64,000 bases of DNA from Thermosynechococcaceae cyanobacterium Okahandja (GTDB lineage: Bacteria; Cyanobacteriota; Cyanobacteriia; Thermosynechococcales; Thermosynechococcaceae), in assembly GCA_041530395.1 (NCBI GenBank), contig CP136945.1:1984001-2048000 (forward strand). The letters are read 5' to 3'. Numbering within the stretch: position 1 is the first letter of the stretch; the number at the start of each line of letters is the position of its first letter. Below the pieces are notes generated by a model. It was not told the origin of the DNA. It saw only the letters and a list, made by a program, of their open reading frames with translations, and made no database searches. The position numbers and the translations under genes are program-made. Positions 10,039-19,000 of this stretch are shown piece after piece.

Positions 10039-11232
10039 ATGAATCAAGTCCTGACTATCTCCTGCAAGCTAAAGGTATCCGAGTCGCAAGCCGCAAAACT
10101 GGACGCGACAGTGGATGCATTTGCAAAAGCGTTGAACTGGGTAAACCAGAATACGCCAGAGAAGATAGTCAATGCGGTCAAGCTGCAATCCCTTTGCTAT
10201 CACGAGATTCGTGCTCGGTTTGGCTTGTCGAGTAATTTGGCTCAGCAAGTTTGCCGTCGAGTTGCCGGGTCTCGTAAGGTGGCGAGGCAAAAACAACGCC
10301 CAGTCAAAGCATTCAAAACTGGCTTTGTTACCTATGACGCTCGCATCTTCTCCTTTCGTGAGCGGGACTGGACGGTCTCGCTCACGACCGTGGATGGTCG
10401 TGAGCGGTTTGAACTGGCCATCGGCAACTACCAAAGAGGGATGCTAAAGGGATCTGCCCCTAAGTCTGCAACGCTGGTCAAGCGGCAAGACGGCTCCTAC
10501 TACATCCAGATTTGCGTGGCGTCGGAACTGCCAACCCCGCAGGATAGCGATAAGGTTTTGGGGGTGGACTTAGGACGTACAGACATTGCACACACGTCGG
10601 AGGGACAACACTGGGATGGGCAAGACGTAACCAAGGTTCGAGACCACTTTGCCAACTTGAGAGCCGCGCTCCAGCACAAGGCCAGTCAGGGCACACGCAG
10701 TTCGAGACGGAGATGCCGTCAACTGCTGCAACGGCTGTCTGGTCGCGAGCATCGGTTCCAAGCATGGGTCAACCACAATGTTTCTAAACGCATCGTTGAA
10801 ACCGCTAGGTCTCTTTCTGCCAGCATTGCCATTGAAGATTTGACGGGCATTCGAGAGCGTACCAACCAGCAGCCTCGCAGCAAAACGGAACGCAGACGCA
10901 GTAATAGTTGGGCGTTCCACCAGTTGAGGTTGTTTGTGGAGTACAAAGCTTGGCGTGCTGGGGTGAAGGTTTATGCCGTTAACCCCAGATACACGTCTCA
11001 AATGTGTCATCGATGCCTGCATATTCATCCCGACCCCAACACGTCCTATCGGAACGGCAAGCGATTTGAGTGCGGGCACTGTGGTTGGCAGGGTGATGCT
11101 GATTTTAACGGTGCGAAGAATATCGCTGCATTGGGGGCGCTTGTAAACCGCCCTGGAGGTTCGGGAGCAATGTCTTGTTCGTTGCAGGACGTTGTTCTCA
11201 GGGCTGCTGAAAGCCCGCTCCGTACCGCTTAG
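10039..11232 (+). CDS. tnpB: TnpB RNA-guided endonuclease (IS605 OrfB family)
   Basis: 397 residues from ATG 10039 (an in-frame ATG at 10021 adds six). TnpB proteins use a guide RNA from the element's right end to cut DNA, helping the element persist. All three RuvC acidic residues appear intact: D in GVDLGRTD, E in IAIEDL and D in DADFNGAKN (D177, E266, D355 from this start). Between the second and third lies a zinc ribbon CHRC...CGHC. The N-terminal region begins with the usual VLTISCKLK strand. The stop codon TAG sits in the loop of the right-end hairpin. No tnpA is present. The protein looks functional by sequence. Confidence 0.93.
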   Translation: MNQVLTISCKLKVSESQAAKLDATVDAFAKALNWVNQNTPEKIVNAVKLQSLCYHEIRARFGLSSNLAQQVCRRVAGSRKVARQKQRPVKAFKTGFVTYDARIFSFRERDWTVSLTTVDGRERFELAIGNYQRGMLKGSAPKSATLVKRQDGSYYIQICVASELPTPQDSDKVLGVDLGRTDIAHTSEGQHWDGQDVTKVRDHFANLRAALQHKASQGTRSSRRRCRQLLQRLSGREHRFQAWVNHNVSKRIVETARSLSASIAIEDLTGIRERTNQQPRSKTERRRSNSWAFHQLRLFVEYKAWRAGVKVYAVNPRYTSQMCHRCLHIHPDPNTSYRNGKRFECGHCGWQGDADFNGAKNIAALGALVNRPGGSGAMSCSLQDVVLRAAESPLRTA

Positions 11233-11254
11233 CGGTCGGAGTCGGGTAGTTTAC
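11000..11254 (+). ncRNA. Candidate omega/reRNA region of TnpB
   Basis: In characterised TnpB systems the guide RNA scaffold is formed by the 3' part of tnpB plus the element's right end, with the guide directly downstream. Here the end of tnpB and the strong hairpin at 11214-11246 occupy the corresponding place. The 5' limit is arbitrary; only the hairpin is seen directly. If the boundary at 11254 is right, the guide would begin at 11255. Confidence 0.45.
11214..11246 (+). repeat. Right-end hairpin of the TnpB element
   Basis: CCCG (11214-11217), CTCCG (11218-11222), T bulge, ACCGC (11224-11228), loop TTA, GCGGT (11232-11236), CGGAG (11237-11241), T bulge, CGGG (11243-11246). All arms pair perfectly. 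The outer CCCG/CGGG and both T bulges match the left-end hairpin, while the arm sequences differ but co-vary. The tnpB stop overlaps the loop. Confidence 0.8.
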
Positions 11255-11326
11255 TGGCACCTTACCTCCGGCAATGGCGATCGCTCCCATAACCTAACGC
11301 TCACGCTAGACTAATAGCTATAAGGA

Positions 11327-11758
11327 GTGAATAATCCCGTCAAAATCAGTACGCTTACCGAGCACTTTGTGACTTCCTTAGATGCCCACGGCTTTTTGAG
11401 CCGTTACGCCCCAGCAATTATTAACCAAAACAGGGCTATAGAACTCGTCAAGGCTTACGAGGCGGGTCAGCGTGACTTTCGTCGCGTCGATCTCCGGGGT
11501 GTCACCCTTGAGGATGTGGATTTGACAGGCATTGATCTGAGTGGGGCGGATTTATCCACGGCTAGCCTGACCAACGTAGATCTGAGTGAGGCCAAGCTGA
11601 TTGAGGCAAAGTTCATCAATGCTGAGCTAACTCATGTTCAACTGCGCCAGGCTAACCTAAGTCGTGCCAATTTACGGGGGGCAACCCTCACCCACACTCC
11701 CCTTGTGACGGCCACACTGCGGGGAACCGTGCTCCCCAATGGCCGAACGTCAGATTGA
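11327..11758 (+). CDS. Pentapeptide repeat protein
   Basis: 143 residues. About 45 N-terminal residues precede a run of pentapeptide repeats (LRGVTLEDVDLTGIDLSGAD and on to ANLRGATL), which fold as a right-handed quadrilateral beta helix. Such proteins are numerous in cyanobacteria and mostly of unknown role. The start is doubtful: the in-frame GTG at 11327 overlaps an AAGGAG at 11322-11327, an in-frame stop lies at 11321, and the next candidate is GTG 11369. It begins about 70 bp after the TnpB element. Confidence 0.75.
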   Translation: MNNPVKISTLTEHFVTSLDAHGFLSRYAPAIINQNRAIELVKAYEAGQRDFRRVDLRGVTLEDVDLTGIDLSGADLSTASLTNVDLSEAKLIEAKFINAELTHVQLRQANLSRANLRGATLTHTPLVTATLRGTVLPNGRTSD

Positions 11759-11819
11759 TAGGGGAAATGGCGCTAAATTGGCTACAATGGGTTCTTGTTA
11801 ACTAGAGCCACAACCTCCC

Positions 11820-11921
11820 ATGGCAGAAGAAATTTTCAATACGGCAGTGATTTCCTTTACCCTTGTTTTGGTGGGTCTTGGGGCAGGTTACCTGCTGTTG
11901 CGCCTCACCCCCGATGATTAG
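11820..11921 (+). CDS. petM: Cytochrome b6f complex subunit PetM (subunit VII)
   Basis: 33 residues, starting [10 protein letters not shown] and ending LLLRLTPDD, with one membrane helix. The start MA-x-EIF and the LxxVGLGxGxLLL core match PetM of cyanobacteria, a peripheral stabilising helix of the cytochrome b6f complex that carries electrons between the photosystems. Too short for a length-filtered gene list. A TACAAT at 11783-11788 could be its -10 box, though no good -35 is seen. No strong Shine-Dalgarno. Confidence 0.85.
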   Translation: MAEEIFNTAVISFTLVLVGLGAGYLLLRLTPDD

Positions 11922-11969
11922 GGTTTTGTTTGGTTCAGCCCCCAGCTAAGCACTGATGGAGGCTTAGAA

Positions 11970-12401
11970 ATGCGCAGTTTGAAGAGCCTTTGGCTGTGGG
12001 GGCTGCTGCTGGGGATGGTGCCTCTAAGCGTTGCTGTGCTCAGCCCTACCGCCTTGGCCCGACGGCGGGAAGCCCCGAAAGTTGTGAAGGTCACCGCGGT
12101 AAACCTGCAAAGTGAAAACATTGCCGGGGTATGGTACCACCGTTTAACGGGACGGTTAATCAATGAAACTACTGAACCCGCCCGCAATATCCAAATCTAT
12201 TACGAAATCTATGCCCCCGACAGCAATCGCATTGTTGATGCGGGTTCGACAACGTTGCGATCGCGGGTGGTGAATAGTCAAGGCGAAGCGGAGTTTTTAA
12301 TTATTCCCAATGCGGCGGGGCGGGTGAGAATTACCCTAGTGGAGTGGCTCAGTGGCGATCGCAACTACCGCTCCCATGCTCAAATGCAGGATTTCCCCTA
12401 G
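11970..12401 (+). CDS. Exported hypothetical protein (FxLYD-like)
   Basis: 143 residues. A signal peptide (MRSLKSLWLWGLLLGMVPLS..., cleavage likely near ALA-RR at ~31) precedes a single beta-sandwich-like domain with VTAVNLQSENIAGVWYHRLTGRLINETTEPARNIQIYYEIYA (quoted in part: TGRLINETTEPARNIQIYY), a pattern seen in FxLYD domains of secreted proteins. Likely periplasmic. Its TAG stop shares the tetranucleotide CTAG with the stop of the next, convergent gene. Function unknown. Confidence 0.7.
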   Translation: MRSLKSLWLWGLLLGMVPLSVAVLSPTALARRREAPKVVKVTAVNLQSENIAGVWYHRLTGRLINETTEPARNIQIYYEIYAPDSNRIVDAGSTTLRSRVVNSQGEAEFLIIPNAAGRVRITLVEWLSGDRNYRSHAQMQDFP

Positions 12402-12739
12402 TACTCATCACCCGTGGCTTCCATAAATAGCCATTCTGCTAGGCCGCGACTGTGGGCACCGAGGACGCTACTTGCCTCTTGAAAGCGCCCGCGCTGCACA
12501 TTTGCCTGACGCATCCGCTCTGGATAGGTGGTCATCAGCAGGTAGGGGGGGCTGTCACTGGCCTGGACAAAGGTTTCTACCCCCAGAACAAGGGAATGAC
12601 TCTCAAAGAAATGCTGTAGCGCCATGGCTTGGGTCAGGGTGTCGCTTTCGACGATGCCCAAAAAACGGGTCAGCGCGTCCCATATCTCCCGATCATCATC
12701 CCGGAAACTCACCTCGGTAACATAGCGAATTCCCATCAT
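12398..12739 (-). CDS. Hypothetical protein
   Basis: 113 residues from the ATG at 12739, or 112 from the adjacent ATG. Not recognised. It is acidic and soluble, with YVTEVSFRDDDREIWDALTRFLGI and a helical middle part. A longer reading frame up to 12907 exists but overlaps the next upstream gene's coding region and lacks a start signal, so the short form is chosen. It is convergent with the exported protein (shared CTAG at the stops) and follows a small membrane protein gene with 20 bp between. Confidence 0.6.
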   Translation of the reverse strand: MMGIRYVTEVSFRDDDREIWDALTRFLGIVESDTLTQAMALQHFFESHSLVLGVETFVQASDSPPYLLMTTYPERMRQANVQRGRFQEASSVLGAHSRGLAEWLFMEATGDEY

Positions 12740-12759
12740 GGATAAGACTGTTATTCCCG

Positions 12760-13065
12760 TTATTCGTATGGCGGATTCCCCAGCGAGGGTGCCATCGGCG
12801 GCTCTGGGGACATCTCTGAGATGCTGTTGAAATAGGCTACATCCGACATGGTTAGGGGTGACTCCGCCTCCATCCCTGAGTGCCCCTGACTCAAATAGCC
12901 TACACAACCATTCATGAGGCTGTAAACAAAAATAACACCGCCCGCAGAGATGGCCACTAGCCCACTGGCAAGCAGCAAAGAAAAATCCTGTAGGCGATAG
13001 GCACCGTGCAGGAGCCGCACGGACCAGAGCACTAATGCCAATACCAGTAGCAGTAAGATAGCCAT
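12760..13065 (-). CDS. Small two-helix membrane protein
   Basis: 101 residues with hydrophobic segments at about 2-19 (AILLLLVLALVLWSVRLL) and 28-51 (SLLLASGLVAISAGGVIFVY), then a polar C-terminal tail rich in Ser, Pro and Glu. Not recognised. It sits 20 bp upstream of the previous hypothetical gene on the same strand, so the two may be one transcript. Confidence 0.6.
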   Translation of the reverse strand: MAILLLLVLALVLWSVRLLHGAYRLQDFSLLLASGLVAISAGGVIFVYSLMNGCVGYLSQGHSGMEAESPLTMSDVAYFNSISEMSPEPPMAPSLGNPPYE

Positions 13066-13145
13066 ATGTAAACTATCTTAACAACTCTCAGGATTTTTCT
13101 CATCAATCTTTAGATTCTTCTAATAAATTTCTGTTTGGGGGGTGG

Positions 13146-13361
13146 CTAGCAAAGGGCGGTGGGTCGCTCTAAGCTACAGGTCAGATTAGCACCATAGCGG
13201 CCTAGATGGGTAATTTCAGGGGTGTAGGCCTCTAGGACCCGCCCAGTGCGATCGCACATGGTCATCACATAGTCGCAGTGGGGGCACTGGGTATGGCTCA
13301 CAGAACCGTAACGTTGCCGCAAGGCTAATTTACCACAGTGAGGACAGTGAATCGTTTGCAT
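13146..13361 (-). CDS. Small zinc-ribbon protein
   Basis: 71 residues from ATG 13361 (an ATG at 13370 adds three). CPHCGKLALRQ and CPHCDYVMTMC form a four-cysteine zinc ribbon near the N-terminus; the tail is CDRTGRVLEAYTPEI. This small protein type occurs in cyanobacteria and is sometimes mislabelled as a PriA fragment. A longer frame to 13505 covers an AT-rich stretch that does not look coding. Function unknown. Confidence 0.7.
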   Translation of the reverse strand: MQTIHCPHCGKLALRQRYGSVSHTQCPHCDYVMTMCDRTGRVLEAYTPEITHLGRYGANLTCSLERPTALC

Positions 13362-13370
13362 GGTCACCAT

Positions 13371-13784
13371 AATTAAATGATCCTTAAATTTTATTGTTGA
13401 AGGTTGAAGTTGTGATAGAGAGTGCTGCGTAGATTGGTGAGTCATAGGGTAACGAGAAACCAATAAGTATGACGCAACATTAAGGGAATTTATGATTGGG
13501 AACACTCTTTATTATGGGTGGAATTTCGGAGCCTGACAATGATCCCAATGTTAAAAAATATAGTTATTGCTGGGGATCAACGAATTCCACAAATGATGAA
13601 GGGAGTGTATTAAAAATTCCTAGGGATAACTAGATGTACGGTTGATTTAAGATTGGCTCTTAATCTAACGGGGATCACAAATTATGCAACAATTGGCAAC
13701 ACAATTCGCCAGCATGGCGTCCTCCCCTTACACTGGGAGAAACGTCAAAGGTAAATAAGATGTTACAAGAGGTTACGAGACTGA
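13371..13784. other. AT-rich intergenic region without recognised genes
   Basis: About 410 bp, visibly richer in A and T than its neighbours. Only very short frames (up to about 24 codons) occur. No tRNA, repeat array or convincing terminator was seen. It separates a minus-strand zinc-ribbon gene from the plus-strand amidase gene, so it probably holds the promoters of both. Confidence 0.6.
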
Positions 13785-15530
13785 GTGCGATGGTCATGGT
13801 TATCTAGCGTAGGGATTGGTGTGCTCCTAGGTCTGCCGGGGATGGTCGTGATGGCAGAACCGCGGTTGCAGGTGGTCTATCCACCGCCGCAGCACACCAC
13901 AACAGCGCCTCAAATTTTTTTTATTGGCACGGCTCCGCCGGAGACCGCTGTAGAGATTAATGGTGTTGTCGTGGGCGATCGCTCCCCTGCTGGCCACTTT
14001 GCCCCTAGTTTGCCCTTGGAACCCGGTGTAAACCCCTTCCGGATCACGGCTGGCGATCAGGTTCTAGAATTTACCATTACGCGCAAGGTACCGACACTGC
14101 CCACCACCCTCACACCGCTGGAGCCGACGGTAGATTTAGTACGGCAGCCCCAAGATCTGGTCTGCTTTACGGCCACCGCTCCGGCGCAGCGTGCCTTCAG
14201 CGTTCGTCTTGACCGTCATCAGTTGCCCTTAGAACCGCTGCCACCCCAAATTCAATTACCCCCGAACTTCGCCGCCCTCATTGACCAGTCCACTGCGGTC
14301 ACTCAGACCTCGCCCCTCTACCGCAACTGTTTGCAACTCAACCAAATAGGGGACTATGGCAGGCTGCAATGGCAGATGGGGGACAGCATCACCCTAGAGG
14401 GTGCCCGCATCCAAGTGGCCAATCCGGCGCAGTTACCGGTGGTGGAGGTCACCCGTGCCCTTGGGGGTGTGGCACGCACAGGTCCCGGCACGGACTACTC
14501 CCGCTTGACACCCCTACCTCAGGGAACCCGCGATCGGGTTCAACGCCAGACGGGGGACTGGCTACAACTGGCCTACGGCGGGTGGATTCGCGCCAATGAG
14601 GTACAGTTTTTGCCCAGTGCCTTGCCAACGACGGCAACGATTCGCAGTATTACAAGTCGCCAAACTAGCGGCTGGACGGAGGTGATCTTTCCCCTTGATG
14701 TACCGGTGCCCGTTGCTGTGCAGCAGGGCGATCGCCACCTTACCCTCACCCTTTACAACACCATTCCCCAAACCGATATTATTCGCCTTGATGCCGATCC
14801 CGTCATTCAGCGCCTTGACTGGCAGATGATTGGCACAGATCAGGTGCAATACCGCTTTCATTTACACCACCCTCAGCAGTGGGGCTACCGCCTTGCCTAC
14901 GATCAACATCGTCTGGTGCTGCAACTGCGGCACCCTCCCCAACTACAGCGGGGAGCACGCCCCCTCACGGGGCTAACTATTTTGCTGGATCCCGGCCATG
15001 GCGGTCCGGAGGATCTGGGAGCACGCGGTCCCGACGGCACACCGGAAAAAGCGGTAACCCTCACTCTTGCCCAAAAACTGGCACCGGAACTGGAGGCGCT
15101 GGGGGCAACTGTTATCCTCACCCGCACCGCCGATATTGACCTTGATTTACCGGAGCGGATCATGGCCATTGAGGCGGCAGCACCGACCCTTGCCCTCAGT
15201 TTGCACTACAATGCCCTACCGGATGCGGGTGATGCCCGTAACACCCAAGGGATTGGCACCTTCTGGTACCATCCCCAGAGCCACGACTTGGCGCTATTTT
15301 TAGAAGGCTACCTCAGCCGTGAGTTGGGACGGCAGCAGTACGGGGTATTTTGGAATAACTTGGCGCTAACGCGCCCGACGGTGGCTCCGGCGGTTCTTTT
15401 AGAGTTAGGGTTTATGATTCACCCAGAAGAATTTGAGTGGATTGTGAATCCGCAGGCGCAGCAGCAGCTTGCCCGTACCTTGGCGCAAGGAATTCGCCGC
15501 TGGCTGGAGCAGGCCACCCCAAGGCCCTAG
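13785..15530 (+). CDS. N-acetylmuramoyl-L-alanine amidase (AmiC type)
   Basis: 581 residues. Cleaves the amide bond between MurNAc and the peptide in the cell wall, usually at the septum. Signal peptide at the N-terminus (SSVGIGVLLGLPGMVVMA), an Ig-like stretch, an SH3b-like domain (~220-278), an AMIN-like beta domain (~285-385) and a C-terminal Amidase_3 domain (~395-575). The zinc and catalytic motifs DPGHGGPED, E in TPEKAVTL, SLHYNA and LELGF are visible. The GTG start at 13785 is chosen because it puts the signal peptide directly at the N-terminus. Confidence 0.92.
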   Translation: MRWSWLSSVGIGVLLGLPGMVVMAEPRLQVVYPPPQHTTTAPQIFFIGTAPPETAVEINGVVVGDRSPAGHFAPSLPLEPGVNPFRITAGDQVLEFTITRKVPTLPTTLTPLEPTVDLVRQPQDLVCFTATAPAQRAFSVRLDRHQLPLEPLPPQIQLPPNFAALIDQSTAVTQTSPLYRNCLQLNQIGDYGRLQWQMGDSITLEGARIQVANPAQLPVVEVTRALGGVARTGPGTDYSRLTPLPQGTRDRVQRQTGDWLQLAYGGWIRANEVQFLPSALPTTATIRSITSRQTSGWTEVIFPLDVPVPVAVQQGDRHLTLTLYNTIPQTDIIRLDADPVIQRLDWQMIGTDQVQYRFHLHHPQQWGYRLAYDQHRLVLQLRHPPQLQRGARPLTGLTILLDPGHGGPEDLGARGPDGTPEKAVTLTLAQKLAPELEALGATVILTRTADIDLDLPERIMAIEAAAPTLALSLHYNALPDAGDARNTQGIGTFWYHPQSHDLALFLEGYLSRELGRQQYGVFWNNLALTRPTVAPAVLLELGFMIHPEEFEWIVNPQAQQQLARTLAQGIRRWLEQATPRP

Positions 15531-15537
15531 TGCTTAG

Positions 15538-15555
15538 CCCCCTAGCGGTAGGGGG
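15538..15555 (+). repeat. Strong hairpin between amidase and ssb
   Basis: CCCCCTA (15538-15544), loop GCGG, TAGGGGG (15549-15555): a perfect 7-bp stem just after the amidase stop. No run of T follows on either strand, so it is not a standard intrinsic terminator; it may stabilise the 3' end of the message. Confidence 0.5.
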
Positions 15556-15605
15556 AGAACGCATGGCACACTGGCAACATGTAGGCCGTCATGGGGATGA
15601 GAACG

Positions 15606-16037
15606 ATGAATAGCTGTGTCCTCTTTGCCGAGGTGATTGAAGCGCCGGAATTGCGCTATACCCAAGAGAATCAGATGGCAGTGGCCACAATGGTGGTGCA
15701 GTTTCAAGGCCCTCGCAGCGAAGAGCCGCCGATGAGTTTGCGGGTGGTGGGTTGGGGCGGCCTAGGTCAGAAAATGCAAGCGGAGTGCCACGTGGGCGAT
15801 CGCCTCATCCTTGAAGGCCGCTTGAAGATGGATACCATTGACCGCGCCGAAGGGTTTAAGGAAAAACGCGCCGAATTAGTGGTGAGTCGTTTTTATGCGG
15901 TGGAGGGCAATGTGGTGGATCACAGCGCCCAGAGCGCAACAGCGGTGGAACCCCCGACCGCCTATAGCGCCCCGCCAGCCGCCGTCACGCCGCCCCCGCC
16001 ACCGGAAGATTTGAACCTCGACGAGGTGCCCTTCTAG
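15606..16037 (+). CDS. ssb: Single-stranded DNA-binding protein
   Basis: 143 residues from ATG 15606 (MNSCVLFAEV); an ATG at 15591 would add five. OB-fold with VGWGGLGQKMQ and the GDRLILEGRLKMDT block, then a Pro/Ala linker and the acidic tail NLDEVPF that recruits repair and replication partners. It binds ssDNA in replication. This resembles the cyanobacterial short SSB rather than the E. coli type in sequence. Its stop overlaps that of the convergent mannosidase gene at CTAG 16034-16037. Confidence 0.88.
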   Translation: MNSCVLFAEVIEAPELRYTQENQMAVATMVVQFQGPRSEEPPMSLRVVGWGGLGQKMQAECHVGDRLILEGRLKMDTIDRAEGFKEKRAELVVSRFYAVEGNVVDHSAQSATAVEPPTAYSAPPAAVTPPPPPEDLNLDEVPF

Positions 16038-19000
16038 GCATCGAGGTGCAAGGTTAGAAGTTGCCATGGCTCAAGGTCGGCGACCTCAGCCCGCCAGTCT
16101 AGGGGGTCTTCTAGAAGGGTTTGCTGCTGCCGTAGGTGCCACGTCAGTAGGCTTGGCTCAAGGGTAAACCGCCCCCCCGTTCCATAGGCATCGCAGACGC
16201 GCAATACCCAACCCTCACCCGTTTCGGCTTGTTTGAGCGCCATTAACTGTAAATGGGGATCTGACCAAGCCAGCAGTGCCCCATGGCTCGCTAAACCGCC
16301 AGCAGCGCCCGCACCCCCTATCGCTGCTGTCAGGGGCTGGTTAAAGGCCGCCGCCTGAGCCGGTACCCGTGCCGCCTGCCACCCTTGAGCATGGGGAAAG
16401 ATACCATAGCTAAACTGATGCCTGCCGCGATCGCTCGCCGGGTCTGGCCATGTGGGCGATCGCAACAGGGTGAGCCGCAATTGATCGGGTCGGACATCCA
16501 CCCCATGCTTGGCATTGCTCAAAAGGCTGACCCCGTACTCCGGCGTACTTACATCCACCCATGTGAGAAAGGGGACTTCCCATTTGGCTTGGGCATGAGG
16601 ATCGAGAGCCGGATTGGGCAGGGTGGGGCGCTCGGTGATGCCCCCCGGCGTTTCGCAGGTGATTGTTGGCGCGGTAATGGCTAAGGGAAAGGCGGCTTTC
16701 AGCAGAATATGCTCCTCTTGCCAGTCGATGTGGCTGTCAATCCGCAGCCAAGGGGTCTGGTACTCTAGTACGTACTCCTGCTGAATCCGCGAGGACCGGA
16801 AGCGCCACGTCACCCGTAGCCGCTGCTCCAGTTGATGCCAGCTTACCCATTCAATCGACTCTAGGGTTGCCCCTGCCAGTGGCTTCTGGTCGTAGTGGGG
16901 GTCAATGTTCCACGCATCCCAGTACTGGCCGCTGTCGCGGAAAAATTGCAGTTGATTGCCACGATCCCTCAGACAAGGGCGGTGGTTCAGTTTGTCGTAA
17001 AGGTTGGTAATCTCGCCGGTGCTGGGATTAATCTCAACATGGAGATAATTATTTTCTAGGACATAGCCTAGGGGTGGGGTGGGCAGGGTATCCGGTTGCG
17101 ATCGCGGGCACAGCCAGAGCAGGGTATAGCCCATCCTAGGAACCTCCTGCGCCCAGAAACTCAGGCACTGCTGCGGTGGGTTCAGTTGCGCGGGTAACGC
17201 GTACTCGCCGCGGGGGCAATAAACCCGCCAAGAGGGTACACTGGCGGGTAGGTCGGCCACCCTCAGATGAATCACACCGGCGCGATCGCCCCCGAGACCA
17301 TTAAAAATCACCACCGGAATGGCTCCCGTCATGGGGGGAGAGCCATAATCTATCGCGTCGAGAATGGCGGACTGGGCTTGGTGGATTAGGGCTTGGGTTT
17401 CCTCAAGCAGAATTTGCCATGTGGGGTTTACCTCGGCATAAACTTCAGGAATTGAGGACCCCGGGAGAATATCGTGAAACTGGTTAAACAGCAGGTGCTG
17501 CCATAGGGTGTTGAGGGTGGCTTGGGGATAGGGGGTTGCCGTGGCCACGGTGGCCAAGCTTAACCACAGTTCCGCCTGTTGTAACTGCCGCTGGGCGCGA
17601 TCGTGGGCGGCTTTTTGATCTCCATGGCTGGTGTAACAGCCGCGATGAAATTCCAGATAGAGTTCATCCTGCCATAGCGCCACCGGAGGGGACTCTGCCG
17701 TTAACTGCTCTAGGTAGGTACGCACGGTGGTCCACTGCCACTGGGGGCCAATGCCCCCTAGGCGCTGCCAGCGGCGCACCATCTCCACCATATCGGCGGT
17801 GGGGCCGCCACCATGATCGCCAACGCCCGGCAGCCAAAGACTGCGCCGTGAGTCTGTTTGCTCAAACCATTCTTGGGCATAGGTAGCCATCTTCACCGGA
17901 TCAATGCCTTCACCAATGGGGGCAGACATGAGGCTGGGCAGCGTGGCACCGGCGACATCCTGCCACTGAAACCAACCGTGGGGGAAACGAGTGGTGTCGT
18001 TCCAGCGCAACTTTTGGGTGACAAAGTAACGAATGCCCGCTTGGGTGAGGAAACTGGGCAACCGCGCCGGAAACCCAAACGTATCCGGCAGCCAAGCAAT
18101 GGGGCTGACCTCGCCAAAGGCGTGCTGGACGTATCGTTGTCCCCAGAGCAGTTGGCGGACAATCGACTCGCCGCTAATCAGGTTTAGCTCTGGCTCGACC
18201 CACAGGCCCGCCGCCACATCCCACCAGCCGTCGGCTACAGCCGCTTGGATGGCTCGAAACAGCGCCGGATCATGGTGTTCTAGGTGGGCGTACAGGGCTG
18301 GGCTGGAATGGGTAAACGTGAGTTCTGGGTAACGATCCTTTAAGGAGAGCACTGACCGAAATGTGGCTTGGGCCACCGACCAAGTTTCGGCAATCGGCCA
18401 CAGCCACGCTAAGTCAAGATGGGCATGGCCGCACAGGTGCATCTGAAACTGGCGCAGCGGCTGGGCACACTCCTGTAGCTCTTCGTGGAAGTGCTCTAGG
18501 CACGGGTCTAAACGATCGCGATCGCTCCCGATTTCCAACACCTTGGCCAGTAACGGTACCAGTGGCTCAGGTGTTAACTGGCGGGCAAAGCGTTGAAGAA
18601 TTTCTAGCTCAGCGGCGATAAAGCTGGGGTCAACCGCCTCTGGCGACTCCCATACCACCTGCGATCGCACCAAGGCACCTGCATCGTGGTGCGGACTGAC
18701 CAATTCTAAGACCACCTCCCACGTCTGGCCGGGAGTCACCGCTTCCTCAAGGCACAACCGCACCGAATGATCAAACAAGTCGCCGTGGTGGACGGCATGG
18801 CCATTGACATAGACCGTTGCCCGAGTGGCCCACCAAGTTAGCGCCAAGCGCAACGTCAACCCCTTTAGCTTATAGCCTTGTAACGTCTCTGGCACCGTAA
18901 TTCGCTGCCCCAACCAGAGAACCTGTCCCCCTTTCCCCCACGCCAGATGCCCCTTCCCATTGCAGGGGTAAGGTATCCCCTCTCTAGGCAAGGGATCGGT

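Larger units (their letters stand above)
9930..11254 (+). mobile_element. Solo tnpB element of the IS200/IS605 superfamily (IS1341-like)
   Basis: A tnpB gene bounded by two hairpins of shared design and no tnpA. The minimum extent is the left hairpin at 9930 to a TTAC at 11251-11254, which is a candidate right cut site because an AAAG sits at the 5' foot of the right hairpin (11210-11213) and AAAG/TTAC is a known guide/cleavage pair in IS608. The exact ends are inference. Without its own Y1 transposase it would have to move in trans or be fixed. Confidence 0.7.
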
